Origin: Mycolicibacterium vaccae NBRC 14118 = CIP 105934
GTDB lineage: Bacteria; Actinomycetota; Actinomycetes; Mycobacteriales; Mycobacteriaceae
Assembly: GCF_001552715.1 (NCBI RefSeq)
Contig: NZ_BCRS01000022.1
Location: forward strand, 1 to 47,914
DNA: 47,914 nucleotides
Reading direction: 5' to 3'
Shown here piece by piece: positions 9,263 to 19,527 of the stretch. Position 1 is the stretch's first letter, and each line of letters opens with the position of its first letter. The notes under the pieces are model-generated. The model had not been told where the DNA came from and searched no databases. It was given only the letters and a program-made list of their open reading frames with translations. The translations under genes and the position numbers were made by a program.

Positions 9263-12200
9263 CTACCGCGGCTTGGCCAGCGGGAACGGCAGGGTCTCCC
9301 GGATGCTGCGCCCGGTGATCAGCATGACCACCCGGTCCACCCCCATGCCGAGCCCACCGGTCGGAGGCATCGCGTACTCCATCGCCTGCAGGAAGTCCTC
9401 GTCGAGTTCCATCGCCTCGGGATCGCCACCGGCAGCCAGCAGCGACTGTTCCTGCAAGCGGCGGCGTTGTTCGACGGGATCGGTGAGCTCGCTGTAGGCG
9501 GTGCCGAGTTCCACGCCCCAGGCGACGAGGTCCCACCGCTCGGCGACCCCGGGGATGCTGCGATGCGGCCGGGTGAGCGGCGACACCGAGGTGGGGAAGT
9601 CCTTGTAGAACGTCGGTTCCCGGGTCTGGTCCTCGACCAGGTGCTCGTACAACTCCAGGACCACCGCGCCGGCATCCCAGTGCGTCAGATACGGAATGCC
9701 CGCGCGGTCGCACAGTTTCCGCAGCGTCGCCAGCTCGGTGTCCGGGCCGATCTGCTCGCCGAGTGCCTCGGACACCGCCCCGTGCACGGTCTTGACCGCC
9801 CACTGCCCCGAGATGTCGACGGGCTCGAGAACGCCGTCGGCCCGGGGTCGCATGAACACGTGCGCGCCGTTGGCCGCCTGCGCGGCGTTCTGGATCAGCT
9901 CGCGGCAGCCGTCGATCCACACGTGGTAGTCGGCGTGCGCCTGGTAGGCCTCCAGCAGCGTGAACTCGGGGTTGTGGCTGAAGTCGACACCCTCGTTGCG
10001 GAAGGCCCGCCCGAGCTCGAAGACCCGCTCGACGCCGCCGACGCAGAGCCGCTTCAGGTACAACTCGGGGGCGATCCTCAGATACAGATCGAGGTCGTAG
10101 GCGTTGATGTGCGTCAGGAACGGCCGGGCGTTCGCGCCGCCGTGAATCTGCTGCAGGATCGGCGTCTCGACTTCCAGAAACCCTTTACCGACCAGGGTTT
10201 CGCGGATCGCATGCAGCACCCCGCTGCGGGCGCGGATCAGGTCGCGGGCGTCGGTGTTGACCGCGAGGTCGACGTAACGGGCGCGGACCCGCGCCTCCTG
10301 GTCGGTCAGGCCCTTCCACTTGTCGGGCAGCGGTCGCAGGCACTTACCGATCAGACGCCAGCCGGTCGCCAGTAGAGACCACTTGCCCGACCGGCTGTTG
10401 CCCATCGTCCCGGTCACCTCGATCAGATCGCCGAGATCGACCGCCCGGGTGAAGTCGGCGGTGTCCCCGCCGGTCAGCAGCGAATTGTCAAGCACCACTT
10501 GGATTTCCCCGGACCAGTCGCGTAGACGGGCGAACAGCACGCCGCCGTAGTCCCGCAGTCGCAGCACCCGCCCGGCAACGGTGACCACGGTGCCGGCCGC
10601 GTCGGCAGACGCCTCCTCGACGGTGTGACTGGGCGGGCTGCCCACCGGGTAGGCGTCGATGCCCTGTGCCTGCAGCGCTTTCAGTTTGGCCATTCGGACG
10701 CGGACCTGCTCGGGCAGCCTCGGCCGGTCGTCCTCCACCGGTTCGTCCTGCAGCGCGATCCCGTCCGGAGCGGTGCCGTCGCTGTGCAGCCGGCCGGTGG
10801 CCACCAGCGTGCCGGGCGCAGCGATGTGCTGGCCCGTGTGGGGCTGCGTGTTGCGCCGGGAGAACGGCAGCACCAGAAAGCCTTCGGCGATGACCGAGGC
10901 CACACCCACGCGGGGCACCAGCCGGGCGTCCTCGTAACAGGCGTAGCGCGGCACCCACTCGGGCTGGTACTTCATGTTCGACCGGTAGAGGGTTTCCAGC
11001 TGCCACCACCGGGAGAAGAACACCAGTAGCCAACGCCACAGCCGCGCCACCGGTCCCGCACCCAACTGGGCGCCCTGCTCGAACGCCGAGCGGAACATCG
11101 CGAAGTTCAACGAGATCCGGGTGATGCCGATGTCCTCGGCCTGCATGCACAGCTCGCTGACCATCAGCTCGACGGTGCCGTTGGGGGAGTGCGGGGAGCG
11201 TCGCATCAGGTCCAGCGACACCCCGTTGCTGCCCCACGGCACCAGGGAGAGCATCGCGACCACGTCGGTGCCCTGCACCGCCTCGACCAGGAGGCAGTCA
11301 CCGTCGGCCGCGTCGCCGAGCCGGCCCAACGCCATCGAGAAGCCGCGTTCGTCCTCGGTGTCGCGCCAGGCGTCGGCCCGCCGGATGACCTCGGCCATCT
11401 CGTCCGCGGACAGCTCCCGGTGCCTGCGGATGCGCACCGTCGCACCGGCGCGCCGGGCGCGCGTCACCGCCTGCCGGACCGCTCGCATGTCCGGCCCGGA
11501 CAGCCGGAAGCTGTCCGGATGCAGGATCGCTTCGTCGCCGAGCTGGAGTGCGCTGAGCCCGGCCTCGCGGAATGTCTGGGCGGCCGTCGAGCTGGCTCCC
11601 ATCACCCCCGGCGCCCACCCGTAGGTCTCACAGAGCTTCAGCCAGGCCTGGACAGCCTGCGGCCAGGCTTTCGGGTCGCCGACGGGATCACCGCTGGCCA
11701 GGCATACGCCGACCTCCACGCGGTAGGTGATCGCGGCGCGGCCGTCGGGCGCGAACACCACCGCCTTGTCCCGGCGGGTGGCGAAATAGCCGAGGGAGTC
11801 GTTCTTGCCGTAGACCTCCAGCAGACCCCGGATGGCCGACTCGTCCTCACCGGTGAGTGCGTTGTCCGCGCGCTGCGACTGGAACAGCACGATCGCGGCG
11901 ATCATCAGCGCGACCGCGCCGAACAGGCCGAGCAGCGCGTTGACGAACACGTGCGGGTGACCGCTGAACTGGTCGGCGTCGGCGCCGGCGAACGCGCTCA
12001 CCCGGTTCAGCGCGTACCAGAACCGATCCGGACGGGCGAGGCTGCCGGGGAACAGTTCCAGCAGACCCCAGCCGATGAGTGTGCCGACGGTCATGCCGGC
12101 CACCAGCGTCGCGGCCGACTTCACCAGCGCCCCGCGGCGCACCCTGGCCCAGAACTGGGAGCGGGCCAGTAGCAGGCACGCGACCGCGGCCACGTGGAAG

Positions 12201-12565
12201 GCGAGGCCGATGATCTCGCCGGCTTCCTGGTACCACCGTTGCCCGCCGTCGACGAGTGCGGCGACGTTCCACCCTGCCGCCGCCACCAGGTAGCCGACCA
12301 GAATCCACCACGCGACGCGTTTGCGCGCGGCGAGCGCCGCGGCCAGCAACGCCAGGACGAACGCCCACGCGAAACTGGTGTCGGGGAAGTTGAAGATGTA
12401 CGCGTCGACCCACTCGCGGGGAACCCGGATCACCGAGCGGACCAGCGGCGACACACTCGCCAGCAGCGACAACGTGGCGATCACGCCTACGACCCAACCG
12501 GCGGCCGCCGGGACCCACCGGTAGGTGGACGACGGATGTGCCCGGACGAGGCGGGTGGAGGTCAT
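9263..12565 (-). CDS. lysX: Bifunctional lysyl-tRNA synthetase / phosphatidylglycerol lysyltransferase
   Basis: The product is 1100 aa, the size of mycobacterial LysX. About seven membrane segments occupy the first ~230 residues. An MprF-type lysyltransferase domain (DUF2156) follows to about residue 560. The rest is a class II LysRS: an OB-fold anticodon domain ([15 protein letters not shown], about 650-690) and a catalytic domain ending in motif 3, [17 protein letters not shown]. The synthetase half charges tRNA-Lys, and the transferase moves lysine to phosphatidylglycerol, reducing envelope charge and resisting cationic peptides. The usual housekeeping lysS lies elsewhere in mycobacteria. 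The ATG at 12565 is used. A DUF1844 gene ends 38 nt upstream on the same strand, so the two may be co-transcribed. Confidence 0.95.
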   Translation of the reverse strand: MTSTRLVRAHPSSTYRWVPAAAGWVVGVIATLSLLASVSPLVRSVIRVPREWVDAYIFNFPDTSFAWAFVLALLAAALAARKRVAWWILVGYLVAAAGWNVAALVDGGQRWYQEAGEIIGLAFHVAAVACLLLARSQFWARVRRGALVKSAATLVAGMTVGTLIGWGLLELFPGSLARPDRFWYALNRVSAFAGADADQFSGHPHVFVNALLGLFGAVALMIAAIVLFQSQRADNALTGEDESAIRGLLEVYGKNDSLGYFATRRDKAVVFAPDGRAAITYRVEVGVCLASGDPVGDPKAWPQAVQAWLKLCETYGWAPGVMGASSTAAQTFREAGLSALQLGDEAILHPDSFRLSGPDMRAVRQAVTRARRAGATVRIRRHRELSADEMAEVIRRADAWRDTEDERGFSMALGRLGDAADGDCLLVEAVQGTDVVAMLSLVPWGSNGVSLDLMRRSPHSPNGTVELMVSELCMQAEDIGITRISLNFAMFRSAFEQGAQLGAGPVARLWRWLLVFFSRWWQLETLYRSNMKYQPEWVPRYACYEDARLVPRVGVASVIAEGFLVLPFSRRNTQPHTGQHIAAPGTLVATGRLHSDGTAPDGIALQDEPVEDDRPRLPEQVRVRMAKLKALQAQGIDAYPVGSPPSHTVEEASADAAGTVVTVAGRVLRLRDYGGVLFARLRDWSGEIQVVLDNSLLTGGDTADFTRAVDLGDLIEVTGTMGNSRSGKWSLLATGWRLIGKCLRPLPDKWKGLTDQEARVRARYVDLAVNTDARDLIRARSGVLHAIRETLVGKGFLEVETPILQQIHGGANARPFLTHINAYDLDLYLRIAPELYLKRLCVGGVERVFELGRAFRNEGVDFSHNPEFTLLEAYQAHADYHVWIDGCRELIQNAAQAANGAHVFMRPRADGVLEPVDISGQWAVKTVHGAVSEALGEQIGPDTELATLRKLCDRAGIPYLTHWDAGAVVLELYEHLVEDQTREPTFYKDFPTSVSPLTRPHRSIPGVAERWDLVAWGVELGTAYSELTDPVEQRRRLQEQSLLAAGGDPEAMELDEDFLQAMEYAMPPTGGLGMGVDRVVMLITGRSIRETLPFPLAKPR

Positions 12566-12603
12566 ACGCCCGGAGGATATTCGCTCGGGCCGAGAATTCC
12601 CTG

Positions 12604-12987
12604 CTACCAGACCGGCCCGGTGTATTTCTCTCCCGGACCGTGACCGGGCTCGTCCGGCGCGGCGCTGGCCTCGCGGAATGCCAACTGCAGTGTCTTGAGA
12701 CCGTCGCGGACCGGGCCGGCGTGCGGCCCCAGGTACTCGACCGACGCGGTGACAAGGCCGGCGAGTGCGGTGATCAGACGCCGGGCCTCGTCGAGGTCCA
12801 GGTGCGGGCTCTCCTCGGGATCGGCGTCGGACAGCCCGAGCTTCTCGGCGGCCGCACTCATCAGCATCACGGCCGACCTGGTGATCACCTCGACCGCGGG
12901 TATCGTCGCGAGTTCGCGAACGTTCGGGTCGTCGGGATCGGCGGCGGCCGGGCCGCTGGATTCGGGGATGTCGGAGCTATCGGTCAT
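12604..12987 (-). CDS. DUF1844 family protein
   Basis: The product is 127 aa. The first ~25 residues are acidic and disordered. The central helical core ([20 protein letters not shown], then [16 protein letters not shown]) is the DUF1844 signature. The function is unknown; genes of this family often sit next to infC in actinobacteria, as here. It diverges from infC, and its ATG at 12987 lies only 6 nt from the probable infC -10 box, so the promoters must overlap. It precedes lysX on the same strand. Confidence 0.85.
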   Translation of the reverse strand: MTDSSDIPESSGPAAADPDDPNVRELATIPAVEVITRSAVMLMSAAAEKLGLSDADPEESPHLDLDEARRLITALAGLVTASVEYLGPHAGPVRDGLKTLQLAFREASAAPDEPGHGPGEKYTGPVW

Positions 12988-12993
12988 GGCTGC

Positions 12994-13220
12994 TAGACTG
13001 GCATGCGCGACCGTCCCGGCTCACGCCAGGGACAGCAAGTGGAGTCCCAAACTCCCACCGCCGGCCACCGGATCACCGAAGGCTACGCGGTCCGGTCACA
13101 GACATCGACGATGTCTGTCCTGGTCGGCATTGGGCCCTGCGCTGAGCAGGGCTTACGTGTTTCTTCGGAAGCCGCCTGCCGACGGATCGAGGGACTCCTG
13201 AGGACAACATAGGAGGCCCC
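12994..13220 (+). promoter_or_regulatory. Promoter and structured ~215-nt leader of infC-rpmI-rplT
   Basis: TAGACT at 12994-12999 is a good TANNNT -10 box and puts the start near 13006. The leader contains two strong hairpins. The first is a 9-bp stem at 13098-13106/13110-13118 with a 3-nt loop. The second is a 7-bp stem, GCCCTGC/GCAGGGC, at 13134-13140/13146-13152. AGGAGG follows at 13211-13216. A 69-codon frame (13003-13212) crosses the leader and ends on the ribosome site, but its codon use is mixed. In several bacteria the operon is controlled by L20 or IF3 binding to its leader; whether these stems do so here is inference. Confidence 0.6.
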
Positions 13221-13844
<624 letters not shown>

Positions 13845-13850
13845 GGAAAC

Positions 13851-14045
13851 ATGCCCAAGGCGAAGACCCACAGCGGCGCTTCGAAGCGGTTCCGTAAGAC
13901 CGGAACCGGCAAGATCGTCCGGCAGAAGGCCAACCGTAGGCACCTGCTCGAGCACAAGGCTTCCAAGCGCACCCGTCGGCTCGACGGCCGCACCACGGTG
14001 TCGGCGAACGACTCGACGCGCGTCGCGAAGATGCTGAACGGCTAG
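13851..14045 (+). CDS. rpmI: 50S ribosomal protein L35
   Basis: The product is 64 aa, very basic, with the L35 opening [20 protein letters not shown] and the RRHLLEHK region. It is a structural protein of the large subunit. It lies 6 nt after infC with a GAGGAAAC ribosome site, so it is translated from the infC transcript. Confidence 0.97.
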   Translation: MPKAKTHSGASKRFRKTGTGKIVRQKANRRHLLEHKASKRTRRLDGRTTVSANDSTRVAKMLNG

Positions 14046-14090
14046 AGCGCGACCGCCCCGAACCTGACCCGACCGAGATAGGAAAACCCC

Positions 14091-14480
14091 ATGGCACGCG
14101 TGAAGCGCGCACTCAACGCGCAGAAGAAGCGGCGCACAGTACTGAAGGCCTCGAAGGGCTACCGCGGCCAGCGGTCGCGCCTGTACCGCAAGGCCAAGGA
14201 GCAGCAGCTCCATTCGTTGACCTACGCCTACCGTGACCGTAAGGCGCGCAAGGGCGACTTCCGCAAGTTGTGGATCACCCGTATCAACGCCGCTGCCCGC
14301 CTCAACGGCATCACCTACAACCGGCTGATCCAGGGTCTGAAGGCCGCCGGTGTCGAGGTCGACCGCAAGAACCTGGCAGAGATCGCCGTCAGCGATGCCG
14401 CCGCGTTCACCGCGCTGGTCGAGGTCGCCAAGGCCGCTCTGCCCGCCGATGTGAACGCGCCGTCGGGCGAGGCTGCCTGA
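14091..14480 (+). CDS. rplT: 50S ribosomal protein L20
   Basis: The product is 129 aa. It has the L20 signature [20 protein letters not shown] at the start and the globular C-domain ([20 protein letters not shown]). L20 is an early 23S rRNA-binding assembly protein and in some bacteria represses its own operon. The ATG at 14091 follows ATAGGAAAACCCC. The last codons overlap the probable start of tsnR. A short C-terminal extension rich in Ala ends the protein. Confidence 0.97.
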   Translation: MARVKRALNAQKKRRTVLKASKGYRGQRSRLYRKAKEQQLHSLTYAYRDRKARKGDFRKLWITRINAAARLNGITYNRLIQGLKAAGVEVDRKNLAEIAVSDAAAFTALVEVAKAALPADVNAPSGEAA

Positions 14481-15241
14481 CCCTCACCGAGCGTTCTGCC
14501 CGGGTGGCGGCAGCAGTCAAACTGCACCGCCACACCGGGCGCCGCCGCGCCGCACGCTTCCTCGCCGAAGGTCCCAACCTGGTCGAGGCCGCGATGCGGC
14601 GCGGTCTCGTTCACGAGGTCTTCGCCACCGAGAGCGCCGCGGAGCGATTCGCCGCGCTGCTCGGGTCGGCGTCGGTGCATCTCGTGTCGGACAAAGCGGC
14701 AAAAGCGTTGTCCGACACCGTGACTCCTGTCGGCTTGGTCGCCGTGTGCACGATGCCGGAAGTCGCACTCGAGGACATCCTCTCGCGAGACCCGACGTTG
14801 ATCGCGGTCCCTGTGGGCGTCTCCGAACCGGGCAACGCCGGCACGATCATCCGCGTCGCCGACGCGATGGGCGCCGACGCGGTGGTGCTCGCAGGGGACA
14901 GCGTCGACCCGTACAACGGGAAATGCCTGCGCGCGTCGGCCGGCAGCATCTTCAACATCCCGGTGCTCAGCGCACCCGACGCCGCGGCCGCCGTGGCCGC
15001 GATCAGGGACGCCGGGCTTCAGGTGCTGGCGACCACCCTCGACGCCGCGGTCAGCCTCGAGGACGTCGCACTGGACGCGCCGACGGCATGGCTGTTCGGG
15101 CCCGAGGCGCACGGTCTGCCGAGCGAGGTGGCCGCGCTCGCCACCACACGCGTGCGGATTCCGATGGCCGGTGGCGCCGAAAGTCTCAACGTCGCGACGG
15201 CAGCGGCGATCTGCCTCTATCAGAGCTTCCGCAGCAAGTAA
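14477..15241 (+). CDS. tsnR: SpoU-family rRNA 2'-O-methyltransferase (TsnR-like)
   Basis: The product is 254 aa if started at CTG 14477. It has the substrate-binding N-domain ([13 protein letters not shown]) and the knotted SpoU domain with its motifs: [17 protein letters not shown], then FGPEAHGL, then [18 protein letters not shown]. It uses S-adenosylmethionine to methylate a ribose in rRNA; the exact nucleotide is not evident. The conserved N-terminus ([16 protein letters not shown]) begins upstream of the first conventional start, a GTG at 14504 that has no ribosome site. CTG at 14477 is preceded by GGGCGAGG and overlaps the rplT stop as CTGA, so I prefer it, with the GTG as the alternative. 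Confidence 0.85.
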   Translation: MTLTERSARVAAAVKLHRHTGRRRAARFLAEGPNLVEAAMRRGLVHEVFATESAAERFAALLGSASVHLVSDKAAKALSDTVTPVGLVAVCTMPEVALEDILSRDPTLIAVPVGVSEPGNAGTIIRVADAMGADAVVLAGDSVDPYNGKCLRASAGSIFNIPVLSAPDAAAAVAAIRDAGLQVLATTLDAAVSLEDVALDAPTAWLFGPEAHGLPSEVAALATTRVRIPMAGGAESLNVATAAAICLYQSFRSK

Positions 15242-15488
15242 TTTTTCGGTTGCTGGCCTTATGGCTATCTGTTTCCCGCGTGCCGTGCGGAACTACGTCC
15301 TCCATCGTTGCCGATGAGTAGTTACCTTCCCTCTGCAACATCCTGAGCTGCAGGTACACCCTGCGTCGGCGAGGGGATCTAGACCGGGTTCACCGAGTAG
15401 ATGGATCCCCAGGTCTATTGCCGACCGACCAGTCGATTCGTAACCTGGTCGACAAGGGGCAACTTCACGCGGGGGGCGGGTGGTGACC
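15242..15488. other. Intergenic region with an inverted repeat
   Basis: About 245 nt without a convincing gene, visibly lower in GC than its surroundings. GGGGATC at 15373-15379 and GATCCCC at 15404-15410 form a 7-bp inverted repeat with a 24-nt spacer, which could be a regulator site or weak hairpin. The last ~30 nt are the purine-rich ribosome site of the next gene. No tsnR terminator and no clear -10 box stand out. Confidence 0.4.
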
Positions 15489-16793
15489 ATGAATCGTTGG
15501 GTCACGTTGATCGGGGTCGTGGCGGTGGCGTTCACGCCTGCCGTGGCCAACGGGGCGACGGCACTTCTGGTGGGCGGCAAAGGCGGCTACGCCGAGCTGA
15601 CGGACGAACAGATGTCGACAGCCTTCGGTGGCTTCTTCGGCGACTACCACCGGGTCAGCGTGCCGTTTCCCGGCGCGGACGATTTCAAGTACTCGGTCGA
15701 GGTCGGAACTGAGAGCCTTTACCGCGCGATCTTCGAGACGCTCGAGGCCAAGCCGGGAGAGCTGATCACCATCGGGGGTGTCTCGGAGGGCGCCCCGGCG
15801 GTCGACAAGGTTCTGCGCCGGCTGATGGAACTCCCGGCAGAGGACCGTCCCGATCCGCTGCGCCTCAACGCGATGATCTACGGCGCGCCGAGCAAGCTGC
15901 TGATGACGTTCGGGGGTGTCCCGTACCGGCCGCTGCCGGACACGCCGTACAACGTGATGATCGTGATGGCCGAGTACGACGGCGTGACGGATTTCCCGGA
16001 CAACCCGTTCAATTTGCTCGCCGTCATGAACGCGGTGATGGGCGGAATCGACCTGCATGTGGCTGCGGCATGGACCGATCTGTACAACGTGCCGACGAAG
16101 TACCACATCGTCGAGGGCAAAGCGGGTGGCAAGACGACCATCGTGCTGATCCAGACGCCGTTGCTGCCGCTGCTGCGCCCGCTCAAGGACGCGGGTTTCG
16201 CACCGGAGTTCGTCGATTTCCTGGACAGGTTGTTGCGGCCGATCGTCGATTCCGCCTACAACCGTCCGAAGTGGCAGGTCGGGATTCCACCCACGCTGGC
16301 CGAGATGGACCTGTCCGCGCAGCAGGCCCCGATGCTGAGCTCGCCGCCCGCCGCACCCGAGCTCACCGCGGGGCAGGCGCCGGAGGCTCGGAGGCAGCTG
16401 ACCGTCCACCCGCAGACGATGTCGCCACCGGCCGAGCCGACACCCACCAACCAGCCCGAGGCGCCCAAGCCGGTCGCACCGGCGGCCGACGGGGATCACG
16501 GCGGAGACGCGTCACTGGATACGCAACCGCCAGGCGGTCCGGATGCGGGCGCCGGGGCGATCGGGCAGCCCGATCCCGACGAAGGCACACAGATCGACGA
16601 GAACGACCTGGGCCGTGACGATTCCGACGGCGACGACTCGGATCCGGGCGAGTCAGGCAACCAGGACTCGGGGAACGACGCCGGCAACGACGGCGCCGGT
16701 AACGGCACCGCCGATGGACCGGCCGGTGGGGCTACGGACACCGGCGACAACAGCAACGACAACGACACCGGTAACGACAGCGGCACGGAGTAG
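15489..16793 (+). CDS. Secreted PE-PPE-domain (serine hydrolase fold) protein with acidic tail
   Basis: The product is 434 aa. A signal peptide covers residues 1 to about 25 (hydrophobic, ending near AVANGA). A PE-PPE domain (PF08237 type) fills about 25-270, with the elbow IGGVSEGA giving Ser99 and the typical EYDGVTDFPD stretch. Residues ~290-350 are Pro-rich, and the last ~85 are a low-complexity Asp/Asn/Gly tail. The domain is an alpha/beta hydrolase normally fused to PE or PPE proteins; here it stands alone behind a Sec-type signal. An esterase acting on envelope lipids is plausible but unproven. ATG 15489 was chosen for its GGGGGGCGGG ribosome site; GTGs at 15480 and 15483 are alternatives. 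Confidence 0.82.
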   Translation: MNRWVTLIGVVAVAFTPAVANGATALLVGGKGGYAELTDEQMSTAFGGFFGDYHRVSVPFPGADDFKYSVEVGTESLYRAIFETLEAKPGELITIGGVSEGAPAVDKVLRRLMELPAEDRPDPLRLNAMIYGAPSKLLMTFGGVPYRPLPDTPYNVMIVMAEYDGVTDFPDNPFNLLAVMNAVMGGIDLHVAAAWTDLYNVPTKYHIVEGKAGGKTTIVLIQTPLLPLLRPLKDAGFAPEFVDFLDRLLRPIVDSAYNRPKWQVGIPPTLAEMDLSAQQAPMLSSPPAAPELTAGQAPEARRQLTVHPQTMSPPAEPTPTNQPEAPKPVAPAADGDHGGDASLDTQPPGGPDAGAGAIGQPDPDEGTQIDENDLGRDDSDGDDSDPGESGNQDSGNDAGNDGAGNGTADGPAGGATDTGDNSNDNDTGNDSGTE

Positions 16794-16843
16794 CGCGAGG
16801 TCGGACAGTAACTCGAATGCGCGCCGCGTGGCCTGAAGCTACG

Positions 16844-17224
16844 GTGACGGCCGTGGCCGAACACCGTCCTGCCGCCGAGCGTTGGCGCGCCGAACTACGT
16901 CACCGCCTGATCACGGCACGCAAAGAACGCGACGCCGCGTCGACGTCGGCGCTTCGCTCGACGATGAGCGCCATCGACAACGCAGAGACCCCTGACGGGC
17001 CGGTGCCGGCCGCCGGCGCGATCGCCGACAGCGCAGTCGGCGTCGGCGCGGCCGAGGTGCCCAGAAGGGAACTCCGCGACGACGAGGTGCGGCGCCTGAT
17101 CCACGGCGAGATCGACGAACGACGAACCGCGGCCGACCAATTCACCCTTGCCGGTCACCATGACCGGGCAGCGGTGCTGCACGCCGAGGCCGACGTGCTC
17201 GCCCGACTGCTCGACGAGGTCTGA
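16844..17224 (+). CDS. GatB/YqeY-domain protein
   Basis: The product is 126 aa. The helical opening LRHRLITARKERDAASTSALRSTMSAI and the later EVRRLIHGEIDERRTAADQF are the YqeY signature, the tRNA-binding tail domain also found at the end of GatB. Free-standing YqeY proteins have no settled role; a link to tRNA or amidotransferases is inferred only from the domain. The GTG at 16844 follows GAAG weakly; the GTG at 16853 is equally possible, and the frame is open from 16817. It converges on the acyl-CoA dehydrogenase gene, with 9 nt between stops. Confidence 0.82.
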   Translation: MTAVAEHRPAAERWRAELRHRLITARKERDAASTSALRSTMSAIDNAETPDGPVPAAGAIADSAVGVGAAEVPRRELRDDEVRRLIHGEIDERRTAADQFTLAGHHDRAAVLHAEADVLARLLDEV

Positions 17225-17233
17225 GCCGGCCCG

Positions 17234-18466
17234 CTAGCCCCTGAGCAGACCCTTTGCCACGTGGGTGATCTGGACTTCGTTGCTTCCCGCGTAGATCATC
17301 AGCGACTTCGCGTCGCGGGCCAGCTGCTCGACGCGGTACTCGGTCATGTAACCGTTGCCACCGAAGAGTTGCACCGCTTCCATCGCGACGTCGGTCGCGG
17401 CCTGCGAGCAGTAGTACTTGATCGCCGACGCCTCGGCCAACGAGATCGGGGCGCCCTTCTCGGCGGCCTCGATGACGCGGAACAGCATGTTGCGCACGTT
17501 CATCCGGGCGACTTCCATGTTGGCCAGCTTCAGCTGGATCAGCTGGAACTGCCCGATCTCCTTGCCCCACAGCGTGCGGGTCCTGGCGTAGTCCACCGAG
17601 AGCCGCAGGCACTCCTCGATGACACCGAGCGCCATCGCCGCCACCCCGATCCGTTCGGCGGAGAAGCTCGACCGCGCGCTGTCGCGGCCGTCACCGGACT
17701 TGTTGTCCTCGGTCTCGCCGAGCAGGCGGTCCTTACCCAGCCGCACGTTGTTGAAGAACAGTTCACCCGTGCGGGAGGAGTGGATTCCCATCTTGCGGAA
17801 CGGCTTCGACTGGACGAAGCCCTCCATGCCACGATCGAGGACGAAGGTCAGCACCTTGCGGTCACGCTTGTCGACCGAAGCATCGCCTTCGTCCAGCTTG
17901 GCGTACACCACGACGACGTCGGCGTCGGGACCGTTGGTGATGAACGTCTTCTGGCCGTTGAGGATGTAGTCGTCGCCGTCGCGGACCACATAGGACTTCA
18001 TGCCGCCGAACGCATCTGACCCGGAATCCGGCTCGGTGATGGCCCACGCGCCGACCTTCTCGTAGGTCACCAGCTCCGGCAGCCACCGCTCCTGCTGGGC
18101 CAGCGTGCCTCGGCTCTGAATGGTCGGCACGGTGAGGCCGAGGCTCACACCCATGCCCGTCACCACGCCCATCGACACCCGGCACAGCTCGCTGACCACG
18201 ACGAAACCCATACCGCCCTGGCCGCCGCCGAACATGCCGCCCCCGCCGCCGGAGGACGACTCGCCGTTGCGGAGCCGGGTCAGCCGTTTCTCCAGCGCCT
18301 CGCGGGCCATCGCATCGATGCCGAACGTGGTGAAGAGCTTGCGGATGATGGGGTAGGGCTCCATCTCGCCGCTTTCCAGCGCATCGACGTGCGGACGTAT
18401 TTCCTTGTCGACGAACTCGCGGACGGCATCGCGCACGGCAAGATCGACATCAGACCACTCAAGCAT
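17234..18466 (-). CDS. Acyl-CoA dehydrogenase (isovaleryl/long-chain type active site)
   Basis: The product is 410 aa with the full ACAD fold. The flavin/substrate motif WAITEPDSGSDAFGG is at about 141-155, and the C-terminal signature VQLFGGNGYMTEYRVEQLAR at about 365-384. The position of the usual catalytic base (MCAD Glu376, YEG) is Y392-A393-G394, so that glutamate is missing. Glu271 in SAERIG instead sits where isovaleryl- and long-chain enzymes keep theirs. A Gly-rich loop of about 20 residues (68-87) is inserted after the first helices. It likely oxidises a branched or long acyl-CoA; the substrate is unknown. It starts 4 nt after the MpaB-like gene and must share its transcript. Confidence 0.92.
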   Translation of the reverse strand: MLEWSDVDLAVRDAVREFVDKEIRPHVDALESGEMEPYPIIRKLFTTFGIDAMAREALEKRLTRLRNGESSSGGGGGMFGGGQGGMGFVVVSELCRVSMGVVTGMGVSLGLTVPTIQSRGTLAQQERWLPELVTYEKVGAWAITEPDSGSDAFGGMKSYVVRDGDDYILNGQKTFITNGPDADVVVVYAKLDEGDASVDKRDRKVLTFVLDRGMEGFVQSKPFRKMGIHSSRTGELFFNNVRLGKDRLLGETEDNKSGDGRDSARSSFSAERIGVAAMALGVIEECLRLSVDYARTRTLWGKEIGQFQLIQLKLANMEVARMNVRNMLFRVIEAAEKGAPISLAEASAIKYYCSQAATDVAMEAVQLFGGNGYMTEYRVEQLARDAKSLMIYAGSNEVQITHVAKGLLRG

Positions 18467-18470
18467 GCGT

Positions 18471-19511
18471 TCAGGCTGCCTTATGGCGTCCGCGGGCCGG
18501 ACGGCCCCCCGCCAAAGAGAACGTCGTGTGCACCAGTGAACCGACCCGGTCCAGCAGCGAACGCTGCGGCGGCAGGTAGTGCATGGGCATGTGCCGGCGG
18601 TCCCGCGGGGGTGCCATGAACGCCGGCGCCTCCACTAGAGGGGCGTCGGCGGCGATCTTGCCCTCGGCGCGGCGGTAGGCCGCCACCGCGCGCGGGTGCA
18701 AGCGGATCTCGTCGGGCACCGCGAGGAAGGCTAGCTCGACCAGCTTGCCGAACAGACGCAGCACGATCTCGTCGCCCGGTGTCCACCGCATGCCCGCCCG
18801 CTCGCGCACCACCGGATCGAAAACCCCTGCGGCGACCCAGCGTTGCGCGCCGATCATCGGTTTGAAGATCTGGTCCCACAGTGGCGTGGGCAGCGCCACG
18901 AACCACGGCTTGGGGATCCGCATCGAGAAGATGTCCAGCGTCGCCTTGTTGATCTCCAGCTCCTCGCGGCACTTGCGGTCCCAGTACTCGCAGAACGCCT
19001 CCCACGATGTCGGAACCGGCTTCATGCTCATCCCGTACATCCGGTACCACTGCACGTGTTCGTCGAAGAGCTGTTGTTTCTCGGCTTCGGTCAGGCCGCC
19101 GCAGAAGTACTCCGCGGTCTTGATGATCAGCATGAAGAACGTCGCGTGCGCCCAGTAGAACGTCTCGGGATCGAGCGCGTGATAGCGCCTGCCGTCGGCG
19201 TCGACTCCCTTGATCGTGTGGTGGAACCCGCGGACCTGCGCGCCGGTCTGCGCGGCGCGATCACCGTCGTAGACCACGCCCATGATCGGATACACCGAGC
19301 GGGCCACCCGCTGCAGAGGCTCGCGCAGCAGCACCGAATGGTCTTCGACCCCGGCGCCCAGTTGCGGATACATGTTCTGGATCGCGCCGATCCAGACGCC
19401 GAGGATGCCGGTCCGCACGTCGCCGAAGTACTTCCACGTCAGGGATTCCGGGCCCAGGGGATGGGCGTCGGAGGTCCGGGCGGAGTCCGCCGTCGCCGTT
19501 GATCGCACCCT
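18471..19511 (-). CDS. MpaB/DUF2236-family oxygenase-like protein (Rv1645c type)
   Basis: The product is 346 aa from the GTG at 19511. It is largely helical with the DUF2236 motif DPETFYWAHATFFMLIIKTA. The family includes fungal MpaB and is related to the haem protein latex-clearing oxygenase, in which the equivalent histidine contacts haem. An oxidative role on a lipophilic substrate fits its coupling to an acyl-CoA dehydrogenase 4 nt downstream. TATCGT (19524-19519) lies 7 nt before this GTG, which suggests a leaderless transcript. A TTG at 19535 is in frame but lies inside a palindrome, and a GTG at 19520 is also possible. The C-terminus is very basic (GRPARGRHKAA). Confidence 0.8.
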   Translation of the reverse strand, partial: RVRSTATADSARTSDAHPLGPESLTWKYFGDVRTGILGVWIGAIQNMYPQLGAGVEDHSVLLREPLQRVARSVYPIMGVVYDGDRAAQTGAQVRGFHHTIKGVDADGRRYHALDPETFYWAHATFFMLIIKTAEYFCGGLTEAEKQQLFDEHVQWYRMYGMSMKPVPTSWEAFCEYWDRKCREELEINKATLDIFSMRIPKPWFVALPTPLWDQIFKPMIGAQRWVAAGVFDPVVRERAGMRWTPGDEIVLRLFGKLVELAFLAVPDEIRLHPRAVAAYRRAEGKIAADAPLVEAPAFMAPPRDRRHMPMHYLPPQRSLLDRVGSLVHTTFSLAGGRPARGRHKAA

Positions 19512-19527
19512 TTCCACGATAGGCGCT

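Noticed and set aside
7979..10375. 798-residue plus-strand frame antisense to the esterase-like gene and lysX
   Set aside because: Both opposite genes have clear families; this frame is rich in His/Arg/Gln as expected from antisense of GC-rich codons.
13003..13212. 69-codon ORF in the infC leader as a real gene
   Set aside because: The codon third positions are mixed, there is no ribosome site and no recognisable domain, and its ATG is too close to the -10 box. It is kept only as a possible leader ORF in the findings.
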